Shown one piece after another: positions 12,204-24,100 of a DNA stretch of 64,000 bases. Within the stretch, counting starts at the first letter, position 1. Each line of letters begins with the position of its first letter. The translations under genes were made by a program, and so were the position numbers. This DNA is from Aralia elata (Eukaryota; Streptophyta; Magnoliopsida; Apiales; Araliaceae): positions 71,368,479 to 71,432,478 of the forward strand of contig CM068385.1 of assembly GCA_034770075.1 (NCBI GenBank), given 5' to 3'. Under the pieces are notes generated by a model, which was given only the letters and a program-made list of their open reading frames with translations, did no database searches and had not been told where the DNA came from.

Positions 12204-12363
12204 AATAACCAAGGTAATTATGTAAGGGCAATAACCATTGTATATCCAAGTGGTTAATAACCAATGAAATGATGGCGGGATAATAACCATTGTGTTTAAC
12301 CAATGTAATGATGGCAAGATAATAACCAATGTCTAATAACCAATGAAGAATGGGTAATAACTA
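12204..12363 (+). promoter_or_regulatory. U3 array of (GGTTA)ATAACCA boxes
   Basis: AATAACCA or a close variant starts at about 12204, 12230, 12256, 12282, 12295, 12321, 12335 and 12356: steps of 26, 26, 26, 13, 26, 14 and 21 bases. Several are palindromic, as TGGTTAATAACCA. The array ends about 170 bases before the TATA box at 12535. GGTTAA resembles plant GT boxes and TAACCA resembles MYB sites, which suggests an enhancer; this is inference. The same array is in the 3' LTR (about 21377-21540) and, reversed, in the solo LTR. Confidence 0.6.
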
Positions 12364-12534
12364 ATGGATAATTAAGATTTTGCGAAAAGACTATTTTAAC
12401 CTTGAAAGAGGTTGGGAAAGGACTAAAATACCCTTGAGGAAGTTGCTAGGAAACTTCCTACTATTGATGAATTGACCAAATTGCCCTTGCCTAGTAATGA
12501 TTAATGACTATTTTGCCCATGGTCTCTACTTTCC

Positions 12535-12542
12535 TATAAATA
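12535..12542 (+). promoter_or_regulatory. TATA box, chromovirus 5' LTR
   Basis: TATAAATA in a context conserved in the 3' LTR (21708-21715), downstream of the U3 box array. Confidence 0.55.
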
Positions 12543-13425
12543 GGACCCCTCACCAAAGTTAACAAGGGTTGGCTCACTTATTATTCACCAAGTAGAGAGT
12601 TTGTGAGCTTGAGAGAGTTTTGAAGAGAGAAGCAAGAGCAAGTCTTGTGAGAGGAAGAAGAAGACCTTGAAGTGTTTACGCCATTTCCATCCGCTTAGCC
12701 ATTAAAGCTAGGTATAAACTCCATTCCTTCAAACCCTAGTTTCTTGTTGCTAGTATTATATTATGATTTCTACACACTATTTTGTTGGAAACTTTTATGT
12801 GTGTTGATTGGGGTTGGTGGTATAAAGGGAGTATTCATGGGTCTAAGTTTTTATTTTTGTTAGATCTACATTTTTCTAAAAGATTGTTTAACTCATGATT
12901 TTAAAACCAAGGTATGGATCTTCATTTCTTTTAAAACCTTAGTTGTGTGTGGGATTAATTTTTGGTTGTTGTTTGATGCTTATGGAAGAAATGAAGCATG
13001 TATAGGTCTAAGTTTTATTTTGCTAGATCTAAGTTTTATCTTGCTAGATCTATATTATTGCAAAAATATGTTTATCAAATATGGTTTAAAGCTATATAAG
13101 AAGAGATCTTGGTCTTGTATGCTTTATTGATAGCATATATAGGTTTTAAAATTTTTATAACATGTTTTGGTGGGTTTGTATGCTAAAACATGGGAGTAAT
13201 ATTATTTATTGGAGTATAAAATTTATGGGTGAAAAATATTGATTTAAGTCATAAATATTTTATCTTAATATTAGAAATATTTTTGTAGTCATGGGTAAAT
13301 TTTTGGGAATTTATTTGGGGTATAAAACTTGTTTAATGGTGATTAGAAACCATTTGGTGTGAAAAGAAAAGAAAAGGGAGGAAACCAAACTCCCTGTATG
13401 CTGCCGCGTGAAGGAGAGAAAGACA

Positions 13426-13444
13426 GGCCGCGCATGGCGCGCGT

Positions 13445-13475
<31 letters not shown>

Positions 13476-13575
13476 CTGGCCGCGCATGGCGCGCCAGCGT
13501 ATTCTTTCAACCAGCGGCAGCCAAACGGCGCCGTTTTGGGCCAGGCGGGGAAAGCGCACGCGCATTGCGCGGGCG
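13426..13575 (+). repeat. GC palindrome cluster with poly(A) in chromovirus LTR
   Basis: GGCCGCGCATGGCGCGC occurs at 13426 and 13478, separated by a long A tract; further on are AACGGCGCCGTT and CGCGCATTGCGCG. The 3' LTR copy (22599-22745) has a shorter A tract, so the unit spacing is 52 and 49. It resembles the GC palindromes of the other families in composition and dyad symmetry but does not keep the 32-bp pairing. Confidence 0.7.
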
Positions 13576-13744
13576 GACAGTCAGGCGCGAAATTACCATC
13601 CTGCCCCTCCGTCCGAATTTCAACTTATTTACCAGAATGCCATCAAGGGTTAATTTTAATTAAATTTAATGTTTTAAATATTTTTAATTAATTTTGTAAA
13701 ATTAGTAAATGTACAAAATTAAGTTTGCGCATTAAATATTATAT

Positions 13745-14500
13745 TTTGTAAATATATTAGTAATTAATTATTGTTAATTATTATTAAATAATGATTAAGG
13801 ATAATTAAGAATTGTAAATTAATTATTTATTATTTGATTAACTTTAAATAATAAATAAACTTAATTAGTTATTATTTATTATTAAATAATAACTAAATAT
13901 AATTATTACTTACTAACTAATTATTTATTATTTGATTAACATTAAATAATAAATTAAACCGAATTAGTTATTTATTATTTAAATTAATAACTAAAGATAA
14001 TTATTACTCACTAATTAATTATTTATTATTTGATTAACTTTAAATAATAAATAAACCTAATTAGTTATTATTTATTAAATAATAACTAAAGATAATTCTT
14101 ATTCACTAAGTAATTATTTATTACTTGATTAACCTTAAATAATAAATAAATCTAATTAGTTATTATTATTTATTATTAAATATAACTAAAGATAATTCAT
14201 ATTTACTAATTAATTATTTATTATTTAATTAATTTTAAATAATAAATAAATCTAATTATCTATTATTTATTATTAAATAATAATAACTAAAGATAATCGT
14301 TACGCACTAATTAATTACTTGATTAATGTTAAATAATAAACAAACCTAATTAATTATTATTTAATCTTAAATAATAATTAAAGACAATTAAAATTTATAA
14401 TTTGATTAATAATTAAATAATAAGTGAATATAATTAGTTATTAAGTACTATTAATAATAATAACTAAAGATAATTAATTAATTACTATTTAATAGTAATT
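13745..14500 (+). repeat. AT-rich tandem array in chromovirus LTR, ~95-100 bp period
   Basis: Six or more degenerate units, each with TATTTGATTAACTTTAAATA followed by AATAAAC, then TTATTTATTATTAAATAATA and CTAAAGATAA. Unit starts are about 13831, 13928, 14026, 14120, 14218 and 14310. The same array is in the 3' LTR (22925-23680) and, reversed, in the solo LTR (about 9960-10560). Confidence 0.7.
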
Positions 14501-15847
14501 AATTGAAGATAGAGTCGATAAAATAGAGAGAGCTTAATAACCCATTAATTAAACAATCATAATAAATTGCTTAAGGGTTTAATAAATAAATATTACTTAA
14601 GAAAGAGTAATGTTAATCAATTGAACAATTATTATTAATTGTTTAAGGGTTTAATAAGTGTTTATCACTTAAGGGAAACATTGGTAATTAATTAAACCAT
14701 CAACCTAAGGATCAATTAAGTGTCTTATAGGATTTACGATAGTTTATGTGTGCTATGTGATTTGCTTAATTGTTAAATAAATAGCATAAGTAAGCGTGTC
14801 CGATATACAACTACGCAGTACTAATTGATAGATCAACATTATCAATGTTAGGTTCTTCAAGGCCAATTAGTTAAAGCTAGAATTATTTGTAGCTGAGCAG
14901 ACAGGCAAGTTCCCTAACTCAATCTCGAGTTATTATTTTCGAAGCATGTTAGTGAATAATTATTGTCGATTATTCACATCTATACTGATTATTGAGATTC
15001 GCACATTGTGCAATTGAATTCCTATCCTATTATGATTGAACTGTAAATTTAATTAAAGTTCTTTCAAGTATGAATTGTTTATGAGATCGATCTATGCTAT
15101 TTGTATCAGCTAGATCCAGCATGTCTAAATTGGTTAAGACAATGGTATTTTAAAAGCTGTTCTTATTAAATTGTTGTGGTAAGAACTCTTGACTGAGAAA
15201 AGGATAAACTTGTTTAAGGCATGATATCAATGCTGGTTATTAAGTGTTTATGCATAAATCACGGGGTATGAGAGGCTGATCCCCTCGATTACCAAAACTT
15301 TTTAAGAGGTCCAGCTTACATGCTGAGAACCTTGGTAAACGTCCTTGGTTATTTCAAACCACTCAGTAATTGACATTCAATTATTCGAATATTCAACTGT
15401 TGACTGATAATTCATAATTCTTCACAATGCTATACTGTTGTTGAACATTGAAAGCGAAATTTCCTTCTATCATGATATATCTCTTGTGTATATACTTGCT
15501 AAGCAAATTAGTTGCTTACCCTTGCTATATCATGATCTTTATTTCAGCTAAGGCATAAACGTCTAGAGGAGACAAAGGAAAAGGGAAGGTGCAGGAATAG
15601 ATGCCCGATAGTGCCTATGTACTAGTTATTATTGAATGTTGTTGATTAGGTGAACCTTTTGTTGTATTAAGGGTACGTTTTATGTTAAGGTTAAAGAACC
15701 TTGGGACCATAATTGTAAGACTTTATTTCCATTCGATAAACAATGTATGTTTATTATTCCGCATTTAGTTAGATAGTATGTTTGTCGTCGATTATCGTGA
15801 GCACCGAATTCGAGGTTTGGAAACCTGGATTTGGGGGTGTCACAGGT

Positions 15848-15859
15848 TGGTATCAAAGT
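15848..15859 (+). other. Chromovirus primer binding site
   Basis: TGGTATCAAAGT three bases after the LTR end, one or two changes from the tRNA-Met-type TGGTATCAGAGC site common in plant Ty3 and copia elements. Confidence 0.7.
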
Positions 15860-16050
15860 TGTAGGTTATAAACGTTAGGAACAAGAAACCTAGGATATAA
15901 CCTTAGTAGAAAACTCACATAGAGTATGAAGGTGATGGGTCGGGGAGATTCATAGAGTTCTAGTCGTACCAAATAAAATATCATTTCATTTCATCAATGA
16001 ATATATTTTATTGTGGTACTAATATGGATTTATTGTGCGATGTTTGTAGG

Positions 16051-16413
16051 ATGTCGAACGAGAGTCAAGATAGCTGTCAAGTGACCCAGGAGCCCATAGA
16101 GCCTGATGTGATAGGAGATTTGCTGGCAAGGAACGCCGAGCTAGAGGTAAAGGCTGAACAATTAGAGGCGCAGAACTACATCCACCAGATTTCTGAACAG
16201 CAGTACAAGGACGCTGCTTATCAGGCCCAGGCTGAGTTAGCCGAGTTGCGAGGGAGGCTGCTGCTAAGGGAGCTGTAGTTAGGACAATTGAAGGATGAGG
16301 TAAAGGCTAAGGATGCGAAGATAGTTGATTTGGAGCGAGCCTTAGACATCGTCTGGATGCAGTTCGACGCCAGATGGATGGATCTGTCCTCTAGTAGCAA
16401 GGGCAAGCGTTGA
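16051..16413 (+). pseudogene. Small coiled-coil ORF upstream of gag
   Basis: An open frame lies between the primer site and gag (an in-frame ATG at 15997 is also possible; 16051 gives MSNESQDSCQ). It is broken by TAG at 16276-16278 but stays in frame beyond it to TGA at 16411, about 120 codons in all. Its composition is strongly helical (Ala, Glu, Leu, Gln; AELEVKAEQLEAQN, AELAELRGRLL), consistent with a coiled coil, and it ends in a basic SSSKGKR. I recognise no domain. Chromoviruses usually go straight from leader to gag-pol, so this is an extra ORF of unknown role; the single stop suggests it was open until recently. Confidence 0.55.
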
Positions 16414-16930
16414 GTTATATTCACCTTGTGTCCCTTAGAGGATAGTAAAAGTAGGTGGTTATGCCTTGAGCAGTGTTATTGGTACTATCATTTGAATTAC
16501 TAGAGTTTGTATTAACCTCAGCAAGGTGCGGGGTAATTCGTATGTAGGATGTACTTCCCAACTATGTAGGTAGGAAAGAATGGTTTAAGTGAATCCCACC
16601 TTTTGTTATATTAAATGGGATAGTAGCAATTATGACAATATGCCTGTGATAAACGTGTAAGACGCTTAAGTCGGTATATGAATATAGATGCATTATTATG
16701 GTATGTGCTTGAGAATTTTACTTGATATACCATTTATGCAATGATTATGTTAATTCAGTGAGACTGGATCGGTATCTTAGTAACTTAAATCACTAATCGG
16801 GAAAGCAGAATTTCCGAGGTTTGGTAATCTAAAACTTCCACACAAGAGTCATGTGATTATTGTATTACATGCTAAATACTTATGTTTTAAGAAAGCCCGA
16901 GTAACGTGTTAGGGTTTGCTTAAACAGATA

Positions 16931-19900
16931 ATGCCGCCCAGACGAATCCTACGAAACCAAGGGAATGAAGAGTCAGTTAACAATGTAGAGGGAACTCCAC
17001 CAAACCCAATGCAAGATTTTATCAACATGATGGCGGAAGCTCTGCGGAATCAAATGACTACCGCAGGAAACCAGACGGGCAACCACTTAGCCAATTTTAA
17101 AGACTTCAAGGCAGTAGGGCCTCCGGAGTTTAGAGGAACAGCGAACCCGATAGAGGCCCAGTCATGGATAAAGGAGATTGAAAAGGCCTTTGTCATCGCT
17201 AGAGTCGCTGAGGAGCAGAAGATAATTTTTGCTACTTACTTAATGAAAGGTGAGGCTAACTTCTGGTAGGAAGCCAATCAGAACAAAGCTGGAACTGGAG
17301 TCGTGGCGTGGGAAGCTTTCAAGACGTTGTTTTTCGAGAATTACTTTCTTGAGAGTACGCAGGCAAAAATGGAGATCAAGTTTCTAGAATTGAAGCAAGA
17401 AAATTTGTCAGTATCGGAGTACGCTGCAAAATTCAATGAATTGGCTAGATTCGCCCCACATCAGGTGGATACTGAGGTGAGGAAGGCTAGGAGATTCGAG
17501 AATGGATTAAAGCCGTGGATCTACAGCAAGGTAGCGGTTTTGCAAATTACATCGTTCTCAACCTTGTTGGAGAAAGCTCTCATTGCTGAAGGTGGGAGTG
17601 AAGCGGTTTCGAAATATAATCGGGAAAGGAACAAAAAGAAGGTAGAAGGAGGAAATGTAAATGTTAGCGGTGGTGGCAACAACAGTAGGAAGCGTCAATG
17701 GAGCAGTGGGGGTAGCAATTCTGAAATCCAGCAAGGGAGCATACAACAGAAAAGGCCGGTATGTGGGAATTGCGGAAAGGGTCACTCGGGAGAGTGTATG
17801 AAGGGGAAGATGGTCTGTTATACCTGTGGACAAGAAGGGCATATCTCGCCCAATTGTCCTAAGGCGAAGAAGGGAGGTTGCTTCAATTGCGGAGAGATAG
17901 GACATCGGAGCAAGGAATGTCCCCGAAAGAGAAACATGAATGGCGGAAATGGCAATAGGGGCAACGACTCGAGAGCAACCAGTGGAGGACCAGCCCAGCC
18001 AAATAAGCCAACAGCAAGGACCTTCAACATGACAGTACAAGATGTTGTGGCATCTAGAGAGGTGGTGTCAGGTATTATTCCAATCAACAACATAGGTGCC
18101 TATGTGCTATTTGATTCGGGAGCTTCATGTTCTTTTGTTTCTGATGAATTTGCTCAAAGACTTAAATTGCCTAGTGTACTGTTAGAACACCCGATGAATA
18201 TAGAAGTAGCAAACAAAGAGATTATCCCCGTAAACTACATTTATAAGAATTGTTGTGCTGATGTGAGAGGGTTTAAGCTTAACGTGGACTTGTTGCCGAT
18301 TCGTCTTGGAGAATTCGATGTAATCCTTGGGATGGATTGGTTAGCGAGCCACGGGGCGGTCATTGACTGTAAGAAAAAGTGCATACACCTACAGACTCCA
18401 GGTAAGTCGAAGGTGGTGTTCTACGGTAGTAAATCGCCGAGATAATCTTGTTGTCTGACGATGATGCAAGCGAAGAGATTGCTTAAGAAGGGTTGTATAG
18501 GTTATTTGGCTCACGTGGTAGATACTCGACGGGTCGAGGGTGAACTAAGTCAGATACCCGTTGTAAGGGAATTCGCTGATGTCTTCCCAGATGAACTTCC
18601 GGGACTGCCATCGGATAGGGAGATAGAATTCGCCATCGACTTGGTACCCGGGACGGCACCGATATCCAAGGCGCCTTACCGAATGGCACCAGTAGAGATG
18701 AAAGAGCTGATGGTTCAATTGCAGGAACTGTTAGACAAGGGTTATATCAGGCCGAGCGTGTCACCATGGGGAGCGCCAGTTCTGTTCGTAAAGAAGAAGG
18801 ATGGCTCGATGAGGCTTTGTATCGACTACCGTGAATTGAACAACGTTACGATTAAGAATAGGTATCCGCTGCCCAGGATAGACGATCTGTTTGATCAACT
18901 CAAGGGAGCGAAATACTTTTCGAAGATCAATTTAAGGACGGGCTATCATCAACTAAGGGTGAGGCAGGAGGATATCCCGAAGACGGCATTCAGAACTCGT
19001 TATGGACATTTCGAATTTCTGGTTATGTCATTTGGACTGACAAATGCACCAGCGGCATTCATGGATATGATGAACAGAGTGTTCAAGCAGTATTTGGACA
19101 AGTTCGTGGTAGTATTCATCGATGATATCTTGGTGTATTCAGTGTCAGAGGAAGAATATGCTGAACATCTAAGGATTGCCCTGGAGGCATTAAGAAGGGA
19201 GAAACTATACGCGAAGTTTTCAAAGTGTGAATTTTGGTTACAGAGGGTGCAGTTTCTTGGACACGTCATTGACAGTAATGGTGTTTCGGTAGACCCAGCA
19301 AAGGTGGAAGCCATTATCAACTGGGAGCAGCCAAAGACGCCAACGGAGATCAGGAGTTTCCTTGGGTTAGCGGGATACTATCGGAGATTCATCCAGGATT
19401 TCTCGAAGATAGCATCACCGTTGACCAATCTAACCAGAAAGACGGTAAAGTTTGTTTGGACAGAGAAGTGCGAGGAGAGTTTCTTGGAGCTGAAGAAGAG
19501 ACTTAGCCAAGCACCAGTGTTGGCATTACCAGACGACACTGGGGGTTTTGTAGTATACAGTGATGCGTCACACAAGGGCCTTGGTTGTGTACTAATGCAG
19601 CACGGCAGGGTCATTGCGTACGCTTCACGCCAGCTGAAGGACTATGAGAAGGGATACCCGACTCATGATCTGGAGTTAGCAGCAGTAGTGTTCGCCTTGA
19701 AGATTTGGAGGCACTACTTATATGGAGAGAGGTGCGAGATATATACAGATCACAAAAGTCTGAAATATATCTTCACTCAGAAGGAGCTGAATATGAGGCA
19801 GCGCCGATGGTTAAAATTGATCAAGGATTACGATTGTGAAATTCTGGACCATCCAGGCAAAGCAAATGTAGTGGCAGATGCCCTGAGTAGGAAAGGCAGA

Positions 19901-21104
19901 GAGAAATTGATGAGGCTTACAACTCAGGCAGAGCTGATAAAGGACTTTGGACGCCTGGAACTGGAGGTTAAGTATCCAATGAAGACGGACGAAAAATTTT
20001 TCACCGTGACAGTGGGTCCGACTCTACTGGATAAGATAAAGGAGGCTCAAGAATTTGATGAAGAATGCATTGGCATTAAGAAGCAACTATCGGAAGGAAA
20101 AACGTTGAAGTTCAAAGTTGACAGCACAGGTCTGCTGAGATTCGAGGGAAGGATCTGGATACCCTATGTACCAGACTTAAGGGAAGAAATATTGCAGGAG
20201 GCCCATAATACGAGATTTTCGGTACATCCGGGTAGCACCAAGATGTATCAAGATCTTCGTCAACATTATTGGTGGCCACATTTGAAAGGGGAAGTTGCGG
20301 AATTCGTCAGCCGGTGTTTAACTTGTCAGAGGGTCAAGGCAGAGCACCAACGGCCGAGCGGATTGTTGCAACCCTTAGAGATTCCCGAGTGGAAGTGGGA
20401 GCACATCACTATGGATTTTGTGGTAGTACTCCCGACAACACAAAAGGGTCTAGACGTCATCTGGGTGATCGTAGATCGGTTGACCAAGTCTGCCCATTTT
20501 TTACCGATCAAGCTCAGGTACAAATTGGAGCAGTTGGCGAAACTCTACGTAAAGGAGATAGTTGGGACCAGAATTGGTACAACAAACCGTGGAAATCATT
20601 AAAGTAATAAGGCAGCGGTTAGTAGCGGCCCAGGATCGTCAGAAGAAGTATGCCGACTTACATCGTCAGAAGCGAGACTTTGAAGTTGGCAGCTATGTAT
20701 TTTTGAAGGTATCTCCCTGGAAAGGGAAGATCCGCTTTGGGAAGAAGGGCAAGCTGAGCCCTAGGTTCATAGGACCTTTCGAAATATTGAGGAGAATAGG
20801 CGAAGTGGCGTACGAGGTAGCATTACCCCCTGAGCTTGAGCACATTCACAACGTGTTTCATGTATCGGTGTTACGTCCATATAAGCCAGACTACAAGCAT
20901 GTTATTTCCTATGAGCCAATTCAAGTCGAGAAGGACTTATCGTACGAGGAGGTTCCTGTCCAGATTCTCGATAGGAAGGAACAGAAGCTGAGAAACAAGA
21001 CCATACATTCCGTCAAAGTTCTCTGGAGGAATCACGCAGTCGAAGAAGCTACGTGGGAACTCGAAGAGAAAATGAAGGCGAATTATCCGTTCTTATTTGA
21101 GTAA
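16931..21104 (+). pseudogene. Chromovirus gag-pol polyprotein, disrupted
   Basis: Starts MPPRRILRNQG at 16931. Domains in order: retrotransposon gag (17080-17600); three cysteine knuckles (about 17760-17930; the first is C-x2-C-x3-H-x3-C, the next two standard CCHC); protease DSGASCSF near 18115; RT (about 18600-19330) with FIDDILVYS near 19115; RNase H from SDASHKGLG near 19560; integrase zinc-binding region (20210-20330) and first catalytic aspartate in MDF near 20412; integrase C-terminus with GPFEIL; and a chromodomain-like end (about 20930-21095). Breaks: TAG at 17267-17269 replacing a Trp codon, TAA at 18443-18445 in the same frame, and near 20555 a deletion with frame change that removes the second catalytic aspartate and the glutamate of integrase. 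Confidence 0.92.
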
Positions 21105-21140
21105 CCCTATTTTTGCAATTCCGAGGACGGAATTTTTATA

Positions 21141-21152
21141 AGGGGAGAAGGA
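21141..21152 (+). other. Chromovirus polypurine tract
   Basis: AGGGGAGAAGGA immediately before the 3' LTR start, the expected plus-strand primer. Confidence 0.8.
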
Positions 21153-24100
21153 TGTAATGCCCGTGAATTTTGAACGTCCTTATTAATTAAATCTAATTTA
21201 ATTCAATGAGTTAACGTTGTGTTCTATTTAAACCAGCTTGGGTTAATTGGTGGGAGATGTATAAGATGTGTCTATACTCGTGTTGGCCGGTATGATATAA
21301 CTATGGTTAAGAGATAACCATAGGTGAGTCAAGTGTAGGAATTGGTGGGTAATGACTAAAATGGCCAAGAGTGGTTAATAACCAAGGTAATTATGTAAGG
21401 GCAATAACCATTGTATATCCAAGTGGTTAATAACCAATGAAATGATGGCGGGATAATAACCATTGTGTTTAACCAATGTAATGATGGCAAGATAATAACC
21501 AATGTCTAATAACCAATGAAGAATGGGTAATAACTAATGGATAATTAAGATTTTGCGAAAAGACTATTTTAACCTTGAAAGAGGTTGGGAAAGGACTAAA
21601 ATACCCTTGAGGAAGTTGCTAGGAAACTTCCTACTATTGATGAATTGACCAAATTGCCCTTGCCTAGTCATGATTAATGACTATTTTGCCCATGGTCTCT
21701 ACTTTCCTATAAATAGGACCCCTCACCAAAGTTAACAAGGGTTGGCTCACTTATTATTCACCAAGTAGAGAGTTTGTGAGCTTGAGAGAGTTTTGAAGAG
21801 AGAAGCAAGAGCAAGTCTTGTGAGAGGAAGAAGAAGACCTTGAAGTGTTTACGCCATCTCCATCCGCTTAGCCATTAAAGCTAGGTATAAACTCCATACC
21901 TTAAAACACTAGTTTCTTGTTGCTAGTATTATATTATGATTTCTACACACTATTTTGTTGGAAACTTTTATGTGTGTTGATTGGGGTTGGTGGTATAAAG
22001 GGAGTATTCATGGGTCTAAGTTTTTATTTTTGTTAGATCTACATTTTTCTAAAAGATTGTTTAACTCATGATTTTAAAACCAAGGTATGGATCTTCATTT
22101 CTTTTAAAACCTTAGTTGTGTGTGGGATTAATTTTTGGTTGTTGTTTGATGCTTATGGAAGAAATGAAGCATGTATAGGTCTAAGTTTTATTTTGCTAGA
22201 TCTAAGTTTTATCTTGCTAGATCTATATTATTGCAAAAATATGTTTATCAAATATGGTTTAAAGCTATATAAGAAGAGATCTTGGTCTTGTATGCTTTAT
22301 TGATAGCATATATAGGTTTTAAAATTTTTATAACATGTTTTGGTGGGTTTGTATGCTAAAACATGGGAGTAATATTATTTATTGGAGTATAAAATTTATG
22401 GGTGAAAAATATTGATTTAAGTCATAAATATTTTATCTTAATATTAGAAATATTTTTGTAGTCATGGGTAAATTTTTGGGAATTTATTTGGGGTATAAAA
22501 CTTGTTTAATGGTGATTAGAAACCATTTGGTGTGAAAAGAAAAGGAAAGGGAGGAAACCAAACTCCTTGTATGCTGCCGCGTGAAGGAGAGAAAGACAGG
22601 CCGCGCATGGCGCGCGTTTTAAAAAAAAAAAAAAAAAAAAAGGGGCTGGCCGCGCATGGCGCGCCAGCGTATTCTTTCAACCAGCGGCAGCCAAACGGCG
22701 CCGTTTTGGGCCAGGCGGGGAAAGCGCACGCGCATTGCGCGGGCGGACAGTCAGGCGCGAAATTACCATCCTGCCCCTCCGTCCGAATTTCAACTTATTT
22801 ACTAGAATGCCATCAAGGGTTAATTTTAATTAAATTTAATGTTTTAAATATTTTTAATTAATTTTGTAAAATTAGTAAATGTACAAAATTAAGTTTGCGC
22901 ATTAAATATTATATTTTGTAAATATATTAGGTAAATTAATTATTGTTAATTATTATTAAATAATGATTAAGGATAATTAAGAATTGTAAATTAATTATTT
23001 ATTATTTGATTAACTTTAAATAATAAATAAACTTAATTAGTTATTATTTATTATTAAATAATAACTAAAGATAATTATTACTTACTAACTAATTATTTAT
23101 TATTTGATTAACATTAAATAATAAATAAACCGAATTAGTTTATTTATTATTAAATAATAACTAAAGATAATTATTACTCACTAATTAATTATTTATTATT
23201 TGATTAACTTTAAATAATAAATAAACCTAATTAGTTATTATTTATTAAATAATAACTAAAGATAATTCTTATTTCACTAAGTAATTATTTATTACTTGAT
23301 TAACCTTAAATAATAAATAAATCTAATTAGTTATTATTTATTATTAAATAATAACTAAAGATAATTCATATTTACTAATTAATTATTTATTATTTAATTA
23401 ATTTAAAAAAATAAATAAATCTAATTATCTATTATTTATTATTAAATAATAACTAAAGATACTCGTTTCGCACTAATTAATTACTTGATTAATGTTAAAT
23501 ACTAAACAAACCTAATTAATTATTATTTAATCTTAAATAATAATTAAAGACAATTAAAATTTATAATTTGATTAATAATTAAATAATAAGTGAATATAAT
23601 TAGTTATTAAGTAATATTAATAATAATAACTAAAGATAATTAATTAATTACTATTTAATAGTAATTAATTGAAGATAGAGTCGATAAAATAGAGAGAGCT
23701 TAATAACCCATTAATTAAACAATCATAATAAATTGCTTAAGGGTTTAATAAATAAATATTACTTAAGAAAGAGTAATGTTAATCAATTGAACAATTATTA
23801 TTAATTGTTTAAGGGTTTAATAAGTGTTTATCACTTAAGGGAAACATTGGTAATTAATTAAACCATCAACCTAAGGATCAATTAAGTGTCTTATAGGATT
23901 TACGATAGTTTATGTGTGCTATGTGATTTGCTTAATTGTTAAATAAATAGCATAAGTAAGTGTGTCGATATACAACTTACGCGCAGTACTAATTGATAGA
24001 TCAACATTATCAATGTTAGGTTCTTCAAGGCCAATTAGTTAAAGCTAGAATTATTTGTAGCTGAGCAGACAGGCAAGTTCCCTAACTCAATCTCGAGTTA

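Larger units (their letters stand above)
11980..15844 (+). repeat. 5' LTR of the chromovirus
   Basis: An unusually long LTR with a U3 array of ATAACCA, a TATA box at 12535, a GC palindrome cluster with a poly(A) tract near 13426-13575, and an AT-rich tandem array (13745-14500). It differs from the 3' LTR mainly by poly(A) length and small indels in the AT array. Confidence 0.92.

Noticed and set aside
12945..13130. Short open frame in the chromovirus LTR (also at 22118-22303, reversed 11157-11345)
   Set aside because: Explained by a 21-bp AT-rich LTR repeat (GATCTAGCAAAATAAAACTTA) that happens to stay open; no start context or known domain.
13359..13691. Open frame over the GC/poly(A) part of the chromovirus LTR
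   Set aside because: Poly-lysine from the A tract and palindrome-derived residues; the length changes with the A tract between LTRs.
17558..18093. Minus-strand open frames over chromovirus gag
   Set aside because: Shadows of the gag-pol frame on the opposite strand with no recognisable domain.
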